Of a stretch of 6,346 nucleotides of DNA, positions 6,255-6,346 are shown piece after piece (position 1 is the first letter of the stretch; each line of letters opens with the position of its first letter). The notes below the pieces were generated by a model, which searched no databases, was not told where the DNA came from, and worked only from the letters and a program-made list of their open reading frames with translations. Source of the stretch: an uncultured Bacteroidota bacterium (lineage in GTDB: Bacteria > Bacteroidota > Bacteroidia > Chitinophagales > Chitinophagaceae). The position numbers and the translations under genes are program-made. The stretch lies in assembly GCA_946479055.1 (NCBI GenBank), contig CAMLEX010000307.1, positions 1 to 6,346 on the forward strand, read 5' to 3'.

Positions 6255-6346
6255 CATTAGAGGAAATCGAAGTGCCAGTGTTTTCAAAATGGGTTTAAAC
6301 CTCTACGCTGGGGACAGGTGGGCAACAGCTCCCTGAATGATCCCGG
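6255..6346 (+). pseudogene. Possible SusC/RagA-like TonB-dependent receptor fragment
   Basis: The frame read from 6282 to the window edge gives FQNGFKPLRWGQVGNSSLND. This resembles the C-terminal barrel block of SusC/RagA proteins (pattern FIN-x-LKLRASWGQVGN), with two residues missing before W-G-Q. Just upstream, in other frames, are RSASVF (6269-6286) and VFSK, which recall the R-x-D-x-S-S-x-F block that precedes it in such receptors, without the intervening stretch. There is no usable start codon in the frame, and a stop (TAG at 6258-6260) lies upstream in it. I read it as a decayed outer-membrane receptor remnant. The similarity is short and judged by eye; chance is not excluded, and what follows beyond the edge is unknown. 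Confidence 0.3.

Noticed and set aside
6191..6298. A 35-codon + strand frame (starts MSIIFITKAI) upstream of the AraC gene.
   Set aside because: Short, no recognisable motif, no start signal, and it overlaps the possible SusC fragment in another frame.

Overview
The window looks like chromosomal DNA of a Bacteroidota bacterium, most likely a Chitinophagaceae-type genome (Niabella, Niastella or Chitinophaga-like; this rank is inferred). The evidence is a secreted protein with a type IX secretion C-terminal sorting domain, an AraC regulator of the kind common beside polysaccharide-use genes in this phylum, A+T-rich intergenic DNA, and starts without clear Shine-Dalgarno sites.

Layout from left to right: (1) 1-56, the last codons of an upstream gene, plausibly galactokinase. 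(2) 43-1113 galT and 1103-2131 galE on the + strand. Each overlaps its predecessor by about 11-14 bases, so they form a tight Leloir-pathway operon (galactose-1-P to glucose-1-P through UDP-galactose/UDP-glucose exchange). (3) A roughly 230-300 base gap with no gene. (4) 2364-4805 (true start perhaps 2433 or 2448), a large secreted right-handed beta-helix protein with a fibronectin-like module and a T9SS anchor domain. (5) 4811-5080, a heavily degraded galE C-terminal relic lying five bases after the stop of the beta-helix gene. (6) 5142-5188, a long near-perfect hairpin, the likely terminator of the convergent gene. (7) 5216-6139 on the - strand, an AraC-family regulator with a cupin sensor domain. 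(8) 6140-6346, non-coding DNA whose last ~90 bases may be a fragment of a SusC/RagA-like TonB-dependent receptor, with no intact reading frame inside the window.

The gal genes handle intracellular galactose and make UDP-galactose for glycan synthesis. The beta-helix protein is predicted to act at the cell surface or outside the cell, possibly on or bound to a polysaccharide, but no catalytic signature supports an enzymatic assignment. The AraC protein probably senses a sugar and controls nearby carbohydrate genes; its target cannot be read from this window. No defence system, CRISPR array, tRNA, rRNA or intact mobile element was seen. The most unusual content is the galE relic and what it implies about local rearrangement; no new biological system is evident.
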